This document shows, piece by piece, positions 16,119-24,018 of a stretch of 33,780 nt of DNA. Within the stretch, counting starts at the first letter, position 1. Every line of letters begins with the position of its first letter. The notes beneath the pieces are model-generated. The model saw nothing but the letters and a program-made list of their open reading frames with translations. It ran no database searches and had not been told where the DNA came from. The stretch is from an uncultured Mycolicibacterium sp. (GTDB taxonomy: Bacteria > Actinomycetota > Actinomycetes > Mycobacteriales > Mycobacteriaceae), in NCBI GenBank assembly GCA_945957405.1, contig CAMFLL010000039.1:1-33780 (forward strand), written 5' to 3'. The translations under genes were made by a program, and so were the position numbers.

Positions 16119-17351
16119 ATGACCAGCGGTCCCGACGTGTGGCCGTCGGGCACCAGTCGACCGCTGGTCAACACCGTGAGCCTGCAGACTGCGCTGCGCG
16201 CGCTGCTGCTGGTGTTCATCACAGCGACCCTGCTGCTGGAACCACCCGATGCCACGCTGTGGTGGTGCGTGGCGATGCTGGTGGCCTACGCCGCGATCGT
16301 GATCAGCTGGCGGGTCTGGGCGGCGCGCCTGGCGCCCGCCGTCCGGCTCGACACGCGGCGCGGCGTCGCGTTGGCGGTGCTGAAAGCCGATCTGACAGTG
16401 CTGGCGGTGATGTCGGTGCTGACGGCCATCGCATCACCCGACAGTTGGACGTCCTCGGTGCTCCTGACCGGGCTGACCGTCGTCCCGTTGATCGCGGCCG
16501 CGCAGTTGGACCCGTTTGTCAGTGGTGCGATCGCCGTGCCCACGTTGTGCACTTTCGTCGCGGTGTCGTTGATCAGTCAGGAGGTCAACGAAGAGCCCTG
16601 GGATTCGATCGTCTTGAGCACCGTGGTGCTCGCCGGGCTGGCATGCGGTTCGGTTGCGTTGTCGCTGCTGCAACGCCAGAAGGTCGACACCATCACCGAA
16701 CTCGCCCGCCAGCGCAGTGGCCTTCTCGAGGAGATGGTCGGCCTCGAGAAGCGCGAGCGACAGTCCCTGTCCGAACGTCTGCACGACGGTGCGTTGCAGT
16801 ACGTGATCGTCGCCCGGCAGGACCTCGACGACATCCGTGCCGGGTCGGCCGAGGCCACCGACCGGGTCGACGACATGCTGGCCGAATGTTCGCGGCTGCT
16901 ACGCGATGTGGTGCGGGAACTGCACCCCGAGGTGCTCTCCCGCTCGGGGCTCAAGGCGGCGATCGCGACCCTCACCGATTCGGTGCGGTCCAGGTCCTCG
17001 ATGACCGTCGATTTCAATGCCGACACCTGGCCCGACGATCTGCGCACCGACGCCGATTACGTCCTGTTCGGCGCCGCCCGTGAGATCACCACCAACGTCC
17101 TCAAACACGCGCAGGCCACCAGTCTGCGGGTGCAGTTGGCCCGCACCGACCACACCGCGGCGATCAGGATCGTCGACGACGGTGTGGGCATCCCGGCCGG
17201 GCGGCTCGCCGAAAGCCTCGAGGACGGTCACATCGGAATGGCGTCCACCCGCGCGAAAGTCCTTGCCAGTGGCGGTGATTTCGACATCGAAACCGGCCCG
17301 TCCGGCACCCGGATCGCGATCTCGTTACCGTTCAACCCAGCGACACCGTGA
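16119..17351 (+). CDS. Sensor histidine kinase (HisKA_3 / NarL-partner type)
   Basis: A 410-residue membrane sensor kinase. Residues about 20-185 hold five or six hydrophobic segments in place of an obvious extracytoplasmic domain, so it may sense something in or at the membrane. The phospho-acceptor box is ERQSLSERLHDGALQ (His about 222), followed by the HATPase domain: REITTNVLKHA (N box), DDGVGIPAG (G1) and HIGMASTRAKVLASGG (G2). This architecture normally pairs with a NarL/LuxR-type response regulator, but none is next to it. A GGAGGGG Shine-Dalgarno (16106-16112) favours ATG 16119 over the GTG just before it at 16116. The 3' end overlaps the convergent NOX-like gene by 20 bases. Confidence 0.9.
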   Translation: MTSGPDVWPSGTSRPLVNTVSLQTALRALLLVFITATLLLEPPDATLWWCVAMLVAYAAIVISWRVWAARLAPAVRLDTRRGVALAVLKADLTVLAVMSVLTAIASPDSWTSSVLLTGLTVVPLIAAAQLDPFVSGAIAVPTLCTFVAVSLISQEVNEEPWDSIVLSTVVLAGLACGSVALSLLQRQKVDTITELARQRSGLLEEMVGLEKRERQSLSERLHDGALQYVIVARQDLDDIRAGSAEATDRVDDMLAECSRLLRDVVRELHPEVLSRSGLKAAIATLTDSVRSRSSMTVDFNADTWPDDLRTDADYVLFGAAREITTNVLKHAQATSLRVQLARTDHTAAIRIVDDGVGIPAGRLAESLEDGHIGMASTRAKVLASGGDFDIETGPSGTRIAISLPFNPATP

Positions 17352-18570
17352 CGGTGCCCCCGCGCGGGTCGAGCTGATCGAGAATGCTCGACGGTACGCG
17401 GAACACCCGTCCCGGCGACGCCGGCCACGGCAGGGTCTTGCGGCCGATCACGCGGCCGCCCTGGCGCGCAACCATGGTCGGCACCCGCACGAAGGTGTCG
17501 GTCCAGAACAGCAGTCGGTGTCGCGCCGGGGCCGGATCGCCGGGCCGGATGAGCCCCGGCGTGATCCACCGCAGCGGGGCCTCGGTCTGCAGCCGCACAC
17601 CATCGGTCGCCGCCGTGACGCCGCGGAGGTGATCACGCACCGTGGCGGCGACATGGCGTCCGTCAAGCGCCGCGATGTCGGCGGTGTCGACCGGGTGCAG
17701 CAGATTTCCGATCGCGAAAACTCCTGCCCGACTGGTTCGTAGCGCGCCGTCGGTCACCGGTCCAAGCGTCGCCGCGTCCATGTCGAGCCCGGCCGCGCGT
17801 GCCAGTTCGTGGTCGGGGATCCAGTCGCCGGTCAGGACCAGGGTGTCGCACTCGACGGTGCGGCGCTCGCCGGTGTCGAGATGTTCGAGTTCGACAGCCT
17901 GCAGTGCCGGCTTGCCGATGATCCGGACGACGCGGGTGCGGGTGGCGACGTCGAGACCCAGGAACGGACTTCGGCCGGCGATGTTGAACACCGCATACGA
18001 CTCCGGCGAACCGTAGGTGGTGGTCATCAGCGCGGTGTCGCAGCCGGCGTGTTTGAGCGTCAGAACAGCGGAGTAGCTGACCAGTTCGGCACCGACCACC
18101 ACCGCGCGGCGCCCCACCTTGCGGTGCTGGAGGTGCACCAGGTTCTGCAGGTGACCGGTGGTGTACACACCCGAGCAGCGGTCACCGGGGATGAGCCGGG
18201 CCGGGCGCGGACGCTCCCGCGCCCCGGTGGCCAGGATGACGGCGCGCGCCTCGACACGGTGTCGGCCCCGCGGTGAAGTGACCTCCAGCGTGGTGTCACC
18301 GGCCCATCCCGTCACCATCGACGTGGTCAGGATCTCGGCGCCCGCCGCGGTGGCCTTGGTGACCAGCCGTCGCGCGTAGTCGGGTCCGGAGATGAATGTC
18401 TTCATGTCCCGAATCCCGTAGCCGAGATGATCACTGTGCCGCGGTATCCCGCCGGCCGCCGACTCTCGTTCCAGGACAACCACATTCACGTCGGAAGCCA
18501 GTGCAGCCGCAGCGGTCAGACCCGACGGTCCGCCGCCGATGATGGCGACGTCTGCGGTGATGGTGCTCAT
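17332..18570 (-). CDS. NOX-like FAD/NAD(P) oxidoreductase subunit
   Basis: A 412-residue pyridine-nucleotide-disulfide-oxidoreductase-fold protein. It starts with the FAD motif VAIIGGGPSGLTAAAAL (about 8-24), followed by LERESAAGGIPRHSDHLGYG, the ILATGARERPR segment, a degenerate NAD-binding region (VVVGAELVSYSA) and FAIGNLLHP near the second FAD site. No redox CxxC pair is present. Proteins of this type are the electron-transfer partner (NOX or HcnB/OoxA-like) of DAO-type dehydrogenases in archaeal and Thermotoga glycerol-3-phosphate dehydrogenases and in opine oxidases. The gene follows the dehydrogenase with a TGATG overlap (18568-18572), which suggests a complex of the two products. The exact acceptor is unknown. 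Confidence 0.85.
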   Translation of the reverse strand: MSTITADVAIIGGGPSGLTAAAALASDVNVVVLERESAAGGIPRHSDHLGYGIRDMKTFISGPDYARRLVTKATAAGAEILTTSMVTGWAGDTTLEVTSPRGRHRVEARAVILATGARERPRPARLIPGDRCSGVYTTGHLQNLVHLQHRKVGRRAVVVGAELVSYSAVLTLKHAGCDTALMTTTYGSPESYAVFNIAGRSPFLGLDVATRTRVVRIIGKPALQAVELEHLDTGERRTVECDTLVLTGDWIPDHELARAAGLDMDAATLGPVTDGALRTSRAGVFAIGNLLHPVDTADIAALDGRHVAATVRDHLRGVTAATDGVRLQTEAPLRWITPGLIRPGDPAPARHRLLFWTDTFVRVPTMVARQGGRVIGRKTLPWPASPGRVFRVPSSILDQLDPRGGTVTVSLG

Positions 18571-20009
18571 CAGTGGGTCTCCTGCGTGATCTTGGTCGAG
18601 GTGGTGATGGTGCGTGGCGCCGTCTGCTGTGGCGCCAGCCCGTCGAGGATGCGCTGCACCTCCCCGCCGCAGAAGAAGCCCTGGCACCGGCCGTTCATGA
18701 CGCGGGTGCGGCGGCGCAGGCCGTCGAGCGCAGCGGGCGGGATGGTCGACCGGCAGGCGTCGCGGAGTTCGCCCGCGGTGACGCGCTCGCAGAAGCAGAC
18801 GATGGTGCCGTAGGCCGCGTCGTCGGCGATCTTCGCGGTGTCCTGGTAGGGCCGGGTGAACGCCTCCCCCAGGTTCGGCATGGCCGGGGGCGCAGGCAGA
18901 TCCGTGCGCGGCAGCAGGCTCAGCCCGGCCGCCCCCAGACGCTCGCGAACATCTTCGGCGACCGCCATCCCGGAGGTCAGACCCGTCGACCGGATCCCAC
19001 CGACCAGCAGATAGCGCTGTGCGGCATCGGCTTCGATCAGATAGTCGCCGTGGTCGATCGCGGCGCGTAGTCCCGCGTAGGTGGCGGTGACCTCCTCGCC
19101 GAGCAGGCTCGGCATCAGTTTCCTGCCCTTCTCGAGCAGGAACCCGAATCCGGCCTCCGAGGTGCCGGTGGCGGCGCGGTCCTGGAGATCCTCCGATGTC
19201 GGGCCCAGCATCACGTTGCCGTAGATGGTCGGGCTGACCAGTACGCCCTTTCCGCGCGCGGTGGGCACCGGCAGCACGATGCTGTCGACCAGCGGTCGCG
19301 CCAGCTTGTCGTAGACGATCAGCTCACCGCGCCGTGGTGTGACCGTGAACCGGCTGTATCCGAACAGTGCGTCGATCAGATCGGCGCCAAGTCCGGCCGC
19401 GTTGACCACCCAGCGGGCATGCACGGCGCCGGCACTGGTGTTCAGCGTCGTCACGTCGTCGCCGATCTCGACGGTCTCGACCCGGTGCCGCGTCAGCAGG
19501 ACCGCGCCCCGGTTGACGGCGTCGGTGGCCAGCGCGAGGTTGACCGTCCAGGTGCAGATGATGGCTTCGTCCGGCACGGTGAGACCACCCAGCGCGCCCT
19601 CGCCCAGCGTCGGAACCATGTCGTATACCGCTGCGGCATCGATGATCTCGCATCTGTGGTAGCCGTTGGCCGCGGCCTTGTCGCGGAGACCGGGCAGCGC
19701 CGCGAGTTGCTCGTCGTCCCAGGCGACCAGCACCGCTCCGGTGCGTTCGATGGGAATGCCGGTGTGCTGGGCGTATTCGGCGAGCAGATGGTAGCCGCGG
19801 CTGACCAGAGCGGACTCGACGGTTCCCGGCTTGGCATCGAAACCCGTGTGCAGGATTGCGGTGTTGGCCTTACTGGTGCCGTCGCCGACGTCGTCGCGGG
19901 ATTCGAGCAGCGCCACGTCGAGGTGGTGGCCGGCCAGCTCGCGGGCGATCGCCGACCCGACGATGCCGGCGCCGATCACGGCGACATCGTAGGTGGACGG
20001 GGTGTTCAC
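18570..20009 (-). CDS. Glycerol-3-phosphate-dehydrogenase-like flavoprotein with BFD [2Fe-2S] domain
   Basis: A 479-residue DAO/GlpA-type FAD dehydrogenase. The N-terminus has VAVIGAGIVGSAIARELAG (FAD), LESRDDVGDGTSKANTAILHTGFDA (the SxxNxxxxHxGF region typical of G3P dehydrogenases), and YLLVGGIRSTGLTSGMAVAEDV near the end of the flavin domain. The C-terminal 70 residues are a Fer2_BFD domain with C-x-C-x34-C-x4-C ligands (CFCERVT and NGRCQGFFC). It would oxidise a secondary alcohol phosphate made by the kinase and pass electrons through the iron-sulfur centre to the NOX-like partner. AAGGAG lies five bases before the GTG at 20009, which overlaps the kinase stop (GTGA). Confidence 0.88.
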   Translation of the reverse strand: MNTPSTYDVAVIGAGIVGSAIARELAGHHLDVALLESRDDVGDGTSKANTAILHTGFDAKPGTVESALVSRGYHLLAEYAQHTGIPIERTGAVLVAWDDEQLAALPGLRDKAAANGYHRCEIIDAAAVYDMVPTLGEGALGGLTVPDEAIICTWTVNLALATDAVNRGAVLLTRHRVETVEIGDDVTTLNTSAGAVHARWVVNAAGLGADLIDALFGYSRFTVTPRRGELIVYDKLARPLVDSIVLPVPTARGKGVLVSPTIYGNVMLGPTSEDLQDRAATGTSEAGFGFLLEKGRKLMPSLLGEEVTATYAGLRAAIDHGDYLIEADAAQRYLLVGGIRSTGLTSGMAVAEDVRERLGAAGLSLLPRTDLPAPPAMPNLGEAFTRPYQDTAKIADDAAYGTIVCFCERVTAGELRDACRSTIPPAALDGLRRRTRVMNGRCQGFFCGGEVQRILDGLAPQQTAPRTITTSTKITQETH

Positions 20010-21448
20010 GACGGCTCCTTGGGGTAGGTGGTGTCGGCCAGATCGCGCCAGGCCGAACGGAATTCCTCGGCGCGGGCCGGGTCCCACGTCGGTTCGTAGC
20101 TCGATGCCGGCACCCAGGCCGGAACCACGTCGCGCAGCCCCAGCTCCGGATGCAGGCTCAGCTCGGCCAGCGCGGCCGCGCCCAGCGCGGTGGCATGCGC
20201 CGACGGGTAGACGTCAACCGGCACCTGCAGGATGTCGGCGACGGCCTGCATCAGCACCGTGGACTGGGTCAGGCCGCCATCGGCGCGTAGGCGGCTGAGC
20301 CCCGACTGCGAGGTGTCGGCCGCGATGGCCGTCACCAGTTCGCCGATCTGCGCGGCGATCCCCTGCAGCAGCGCGAGCACCAGGTGGCCGCGTCCGGTGG
20401 ACAACGTCATACCGGAAATCGTTGCGGTGGCTCCGGATTGCCACCACGGTGCGGCGAGCCCGGCCAATGCGGGCACACACAGCACGCCCTGGCTGTCCGC
20501 GGCAGCCACGGCGTCGAGTTCGCGGGCGCCCGAGATGATGCCGAGCGATGTCAGCCACCGCACCGCCGAGGCCGCGGTGTACACCTGCCCGTCGACGCAG
20601 AACGTGTCGACGCCGGCGACGCGCCAGGCCACTGAGGATGTCAGTCCGGACCGCGAGCGCACCGCGGTGGTGCCGGTGTTCGCCAGCAGAAATGCCCCGG
20701 TTCCGAAGGTGCACTTGGCCATTCCCTCGTCGAAACAGCCCTCGGCCAACAAGGCCGCCTGCTGGTCGACGACGACGCCGCCGACGGGCACCTCGGCGCC
20801 GAACGCCGAGGTGGTTCCGATCACGGCGTCGTTGGAGACGATACCGGGCATGGGTTCGCCGGCGAGTCCGAACAACTCGAGCAGATCGCTGTCCCAGTCG
20901 TGGCGGCCCAGCCCGACCAGCAGTGAGCGGCTGGCGGTGGTCGCATCGGTGACGAACTCGCCGGTGAGTTGACGCAGCAGCCAGGTGTCCGAGGTGGTGA
21001 CCACGCCACCGGTCTCGACATTGCGCCGCAACCACGCCATCTTCGGCGCCGAGAAGTACGGATCGAGTACCAGCCCGGTTGCTGTGGCGATCATCTCGGC
21101 ATGCTCGGCCAGTGCGGCACACAGTGATTCGGCACGACGGTCCTGCCAGACGATGGCTTCCGTGAGTGGCTGACCGGTGGCCGGATCCCACGCGAGGACG
21201 GTCTCACCCTGGTTGGCCAGCGATACGGCGTCGATCGGACGGCCGGCGCTCGCCACCGCGGCCCGGCCCGCGGCCAGCACCGACTCGAGCAGTTCTGCGG
21301 GGCTCTGCTCTACACCGCCGCCGTCGAGATACCGAGGATGCACCGGCACCTCGGCCAGGCCGCAGACACCACCCGGCCGATCCGAGTCGGGGTCGACGAC
21401 GATGGCCTTGGTGCCCGAGGTGCCCTGATCGATGGCGAGCACGGTCAT
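20006..21448 (-). CDS. FGGY-family kinase (glycerol-kinase-like, altered substrate site)
   Basis: A 480-residue FGGY carbohydrate kinase closest in motifs to glycerol kinase: phosphate loop IDQGTSGTKA (6-15), IVWQDRR (99-105), PYFSAPKMAWL (130-140), DQQAALLAEGC (228-238), FGTGAFLL (248-255) and the C-terminal DGGLTQS. Of the four E. coli GlpK glycerol contacts, Glu84, Tyr135 and Asp245 have counterparts (Glu82, Tyr131, Asp228), but Arg83 is replaced by Gly81 (NQGET instead of NQRET). It therefore probably phosphorylates a polyol or related alcohol other than glycerol, or glycerol poorly. ATG 21448 overlaps the permease stop (ATGA), and its own stop overlaps the dehydrogenase start. The open frame upstream of this ATG is noncoding overlap with the permease. 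Confidence 0.9.
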   Translation of the reverse strand: MTVLAIDQGTSGTKAIVVDPDSDRPGGVCGLAEVPVHPRYLDGGGVEQSPAELLESVLAAGRAAVASAGRPIDAVSLANQGETVLAWDPATGQPLTEAIVWQDRRAESLCAALAEHAEMIATATGLVLDPYFSAPKMAWLRRNVETGGVVTTSDTWLLRQLTGEFVTDATTASRSLLVGLGRHDWDSDLLELFGLAGEPMPGIVSNDAVIGTTSAFGAEVPVGGVVVDQQAALLAEGCFDEGMAKCTFGTGAFLLANTGTTAVRSRSGLTSSVAWRVAGVDTFCVDGQVYTAASAVRWLTSLGIISGARELDAVAAADSQGVLCVPALAGLAAPWWQSGATATISGMTLSTGRGHLVLALLQGIAAQIGELVTAIAADTSQSGLSRLRADGGLTQSTVLMQAVADILQVPVDVYPSAHATALGAAALAELSLHPELGLRDVVPAWVPASSYEPTWDPARAEEFRSAWRDLADTTYPKEPS

Positions 21449-22959
21449 GACGGTAGATTCTTCCCCTCGGCGGCCGCCGCATGATCGAGTTCGGCGTCGA
21501 TGGAACCCATCTCGGGCATCCGCAGGCCGTGCCGTCCGCGGGTGGCCAGCAGGTAGCCGAGATAGGCCGCACCGATCGCCACCATCACCACCACGTAGAT
21601 CCACGGGTCGCGGAACGAGGCGTCCCGGAACAACGACAGCTCGAACAGCAGCCACACCACCGCGACGACGATGATCGGCAGCTCCCAGCGCCCGAGGCTG
21701 AATCCGGTGCTGGCGGGCAGTTCCCGACGCTTGGCGATGTAGAGGGCCACCGTGATGGTGTAGATGATCGCCGGCAGCAGGGTTGCGGCGCCGAACAGTT
21801 TGAACAGTGCGTCGGTACTGGTGGAGAACAGCCCGAGAATCACTGCTGAGATCAGTGTCATGACGATGGTGGCGTTGAGCGGCGTATTGGTGCGCTCGGA
21901 CACCGTGCGCAGCGCCTGCCAGCCCGGGAAGCGTTCGTCGCGCGACATGGCCCAGATCAGTCGCACACCGGTCAACAGGATCACCAGACCGCACGCGAAG
22001 ATCGCGACGGCGACCAGGATCAGCAGCGCGGTCCCGACGAATGAGCCGAGCACATCCTGGATGACGTCGGCGATCGGCGTCCCCGACTCGGCCAGTGCGA
22101 CCGGGTCGTTGACGGCCGCGGTGACCACGAGCAGGAACAGGAAACCCAGCACACCGGACGCCAGTACGGCCTGCCACATCGCGCGCGGGACCACAACCTC
22201 GGGCCGCTTGGTCTCCTCGGCCAGGTTGGCTGCCGACTCGAAACCCACAATGGTGAAGGCGCCCAACAGGAATGCGAGCATCCATGGTCCGGCCGACGTC
22301 GCTGCGCCGAAACTCCAGTAGTTCTCCGCCGGTACCGCACCGTGGGAGAACAGGTTGTCGACCGACAGCTTGTGCGCGACGACACCGACGATCAACAGGA
22401 GGGCGACCAGGGTGACCATGCCCACCAGTTCGGCGGTGACGGCGAAGTTGTTGACGCGTTCGGTCCACTTGGTCGACAAGCCGACCAGCAGCGCCTGGAG
22501 TACCAGTACCACCGCGGTGATCAGGAACGCCGTGACGGCGGTGCCCTCGAAGTCGAACAGCGCGGGCAGCACCGTGGAGGCGACCGTGTAGTCGACCGCG
22601 ATCACCACGATGGCCAGGAACGTGAACGAGATCCAGCCGGTGATCCAGCCGAGGATCGGGTTGGCCAGCCTCGACACCCATTGATAGGCGTAACCGGTAA
22701 CCGGGATGCGGGCGGCCAGCGCGCCCAGCAGCAGCGCGACGGCGAGCTGGCCCACCACCACGATGGGCCAGGTCCAGATGCCCAGCGGCCCAGAGCTGTT
22801 CAGGACGCTGCCGTAGGTGGTGAAGATGCCGGTGGCGATGGAGACGAACGCGAAGGCCACGGCGAAGGACGCGAACCGGCCCGTGGACCGTTCGAGGGTC
22901 TCGGCGTAGCCGAATTGAGCGACAGTGGGCGGGGTCGCCCCTGTGGAATCATGTGTCAT
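21445..22959 (-). CDS. APC-superfamily amino acid/amine permease
   Basis: A 504-residue inner-membrane permease with about 12 hydrophobic segments. The first transmembrane block carries FVSIATGIFTTYGSVLNSSGPLGIWTWP, and GYAYQWVSRLANPILGWITGW is the consensus-like motif of the amino acid/choline (ACT) branch of the APC family. Later motifs are GFESAANLAEETKRPEVVVPRAM and SRDERFPGWQALRTVSERTNTPLNA. It would import an amino acid, amine or amino alcohol by proton or cation coupling. It is the first gene of the catabolic operon; the ATG at 22959 follows two TTGACTG boxes. A permease of this family with an FGGY kinase is an unusual pairing and is the best clue to substrate type. Confidence 0.9.
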   Translation of the reverse strand: MTHDSTGATPPTVAQFGYAETLERSTGRFASFAVAFAFVSIATGIFTTYGSVLNSSGPLGIWTWPIVVVGQLAVALLLGALAARIPVTGYAYQWVSRLANPILGWITGWISFTFLAIVVIAVDYTVASTVLPALFDFEGTAVTAFLITAVVLVLQALLVGLSTKWTERVNNFAVTAELVGMVTLVALLLIVGVVAHKLSVDNLFSHGAVPAENYWSFGAATSAGPWMLAFLLGAFTIVGFESAANLAEETKRPEVVVPRAMWQAVLASGVLGFLFLLVVTAAVNDPVALAESGTPIADVIQDVLGSFVGTALLILVAVAIFACGLVILLTGVRLIWAMSRDERFPGWQALRTVSERTNTPLNATIVMTLISAVILGLFSTSTDALFKLFGAATLLPAIIYTITVALYIAKRRELPASTGFSLGRWELPIIVVAVVWLLFELSLFRDASFRDPWIYVVVMVAIGAAYLGYLLATRGRHGLRMPEMGSIDAELDHAAAAEGKNLPS

Positions 22960-22972
22960 GGATCGTGCTTTC

Positions 22973-22990
22973 TTGACTGGTTTTGACTGT
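22973..22990. promoter_or_regulatory. Tandem TTGACTG boxes before the permease
   Basis: TTGACTGG (22973-22980) and TTGACTGT (22983-22990) are direct repeats spaced exactly 10 bp apart, one helical turn, 14-31 bases upstream of the permease ATG. DeoR/GlpR-type repressors often bind tandem or inverted repeats of this kind. The same box occurs before the adjacent DeoR gene. Confidence 0.55.
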
Positions 22991-22999
22991 TCGATCCGC

Positions 23000-23036
23000 G
23001 CGGGCGGCGCTGCCCGGACAAGGAGTCGCCGCCCGC
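23000..23036 (-). terminator. Strong hairpin between the DeoR gene and the permease
   Basis: GCGGGCGGCG at 23000-23009 pairs perfectly with CGCCGCCCGC at 23027-23036 around a 17-base loop, starting 12 bases after the DeoR stop. No T tract is present. It probably ends the regulator transcript and separates it from the permease operon, which then needs its own promoter. Confidence 0.6.
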
Positions 23037-23047
23037 ACCCTCTCCTG

Positions 23048-23815
23048 TCACGCTGACAGGACCACACCTCCTGCTTCCTCGACGGCCGCGGTGACGGCCG
23101 GGGATGTGGAGTTCTCGGTGATGAGGCCCGCGAGCGCACCCAGGGCGCAGACCCGGTGCGGAGCGATGTGCCCGAGTTTCGACGAGTCGGCCAGGACATA
23201 ACTACGGGCGCTGTTGGCGATGATCGTGCGACGCACGTCGACCTCGTCGACGTGGTAGTCGGTCAGGCCGGCGTTCGCGTCCACGCCGCCGGACCCGACG
23301 AAGGCCAGATCGGCGTAGACGTCGGCGAACAGGGCTTTGGCGTGCGAATTGGCGCAGGCGAGGTCACCGCCACGCACCCGGCCACCCGACACCAGGACGT
23401 CGATGCCAGGCCGGCCGGCCAGTTCGGCGGCGACCAGCAGTGACGGAGTGACCACAGTGCCGTGAAAGGCCGGGGGCAAGGCCCGCGCCACCTCGACGGC
23501 GGTGGTGCCGATGTCGATGATGACGGTCTGACCGGGTTCGACGAGTCCGGCCGCGACACGGGCCAGTTCGGCCTTGGCCTGCTGATTGTTGACCGTCCGC
23601 TCGAAGAACGATGCTTCTTCACCGCTGCCCCTGGCCACCACGCTGGCCGCACCACCGTGCACCCGCCGGATCGCCCCACGGTCCTCGAGCAGGGCGAGGT
23701 CGCGGCGCACGGTCTCCGCCGAGACACCGAGCCGGTTGACCAACTCATCGGTGCTGACGGTGTGCGCGCCGTTGACCAGCGAGACGATGGCATCGTGCCG
23801 TGCGACTGGCAGCAT
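23048..23815 (-). CDS. DeoR/GlpR-family transcriptional repressor
   Basis: A 255-residue DeoR-type regulator. The N-terminal winged helix-turn-helix covers about residues 7-57, with VSTDELVNRLGVSAETVRRDL and the wing RGAIRRVHGGA. The C-terminal sensor domain has the DIGTT phospho-sugar-binding motif (about 96-100), VSGGRVR, FVGSGGVDANAGLTDY and VLADSSKLG. Members sense phosphorylated intermediates, so the kinase product is the natural inducer (inference). GGAGGG precedes the ATG at 23815. It lies upstream of the permease-kinase-dehydrogenase operon on the same strand, and TTGACTG boxes stand before both units, so autoregulation and operon control are likely. Confidence 0.92.
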   Translation of the reverse strand: MLPVARHDAIVSLVNGAHTVSTDELVNRLGVSAETVRRDLALLEDRGAIRRVHGGAASVVARGSGEEASFFERTVNNQQAKAELARVAAGLVEPGQTVIIDIGTTAVEVARALPPAFHGTVVTPSLLVAAELAGRPGIDVLVSGGRVRGGDLACANSHAKALFADVYADLAFVGSGGVDANAGLTDYHVDEVDVRRTIIANSARSYVLADSSKLGHIAPHRVCALGALAGLITENSTSPAVTAAVEEAGGVVLSA

Positions 23816-23847
23816 CCGACCCTCCGCGTGTGGATGAGTGACCGTTG

Positions 23848-23855
23848 TTGACTGT
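23848..23855. promoter_or_regulatory. TTGACTGT box before the DeoR gene
   Basis: TTGACTGT matches the boxes at 22973 and 22983. An inverted TTGAC (read as GTCAA) lies at 23881-23885, 33 bases away. The pair is 33-70 bases upstream of the DeoR start, in the most AT-rich stretch of this intergenic region, as expected for an autoregulated promoter. Confidence 0.45.
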
Positions 23856-23923
23856 AAGTGTGGATTATTGCCTGGATCGCGTCAACCGTTAAAAACTGGC
23901 CGTCCCCTACCCGTCGTCGCCGG

Positions 23924-23940
23924 CAGTAGCACGGCTACTG
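23924..23940. promoter_or_regulatory. Operator-like palindrome before the flavin monooxygenase
   Basis: CAGTAGC and GCTACTG are perfect 7-bp arms around a 3-base centre, about 80 bases upstream of the monooxygenase GTG. This is in the 203-base intergenic region between the divergent DeoR and monooxygenase genes. The LysR regulator two genes along is one candidate binder. Confidence 0.5.
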
Positions 23941-24018
23941 GACGCGTTAGCAGGTCTTGCTTGTCGGGTGGGACGGCCGCGCGTTCACTCGAGACATGAG
24001 CGGAAGGGAGCCTCGACG

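Noticed and set aside
21449..22681. Upstream extension of the FGGY kinase frame
   Set aside because: The frame stays open far into the permease gene, but the conserved kinase begins at the ATG at 21448 and the upstream part is low-complexity Arg/Gly/Ala translation of another frame.
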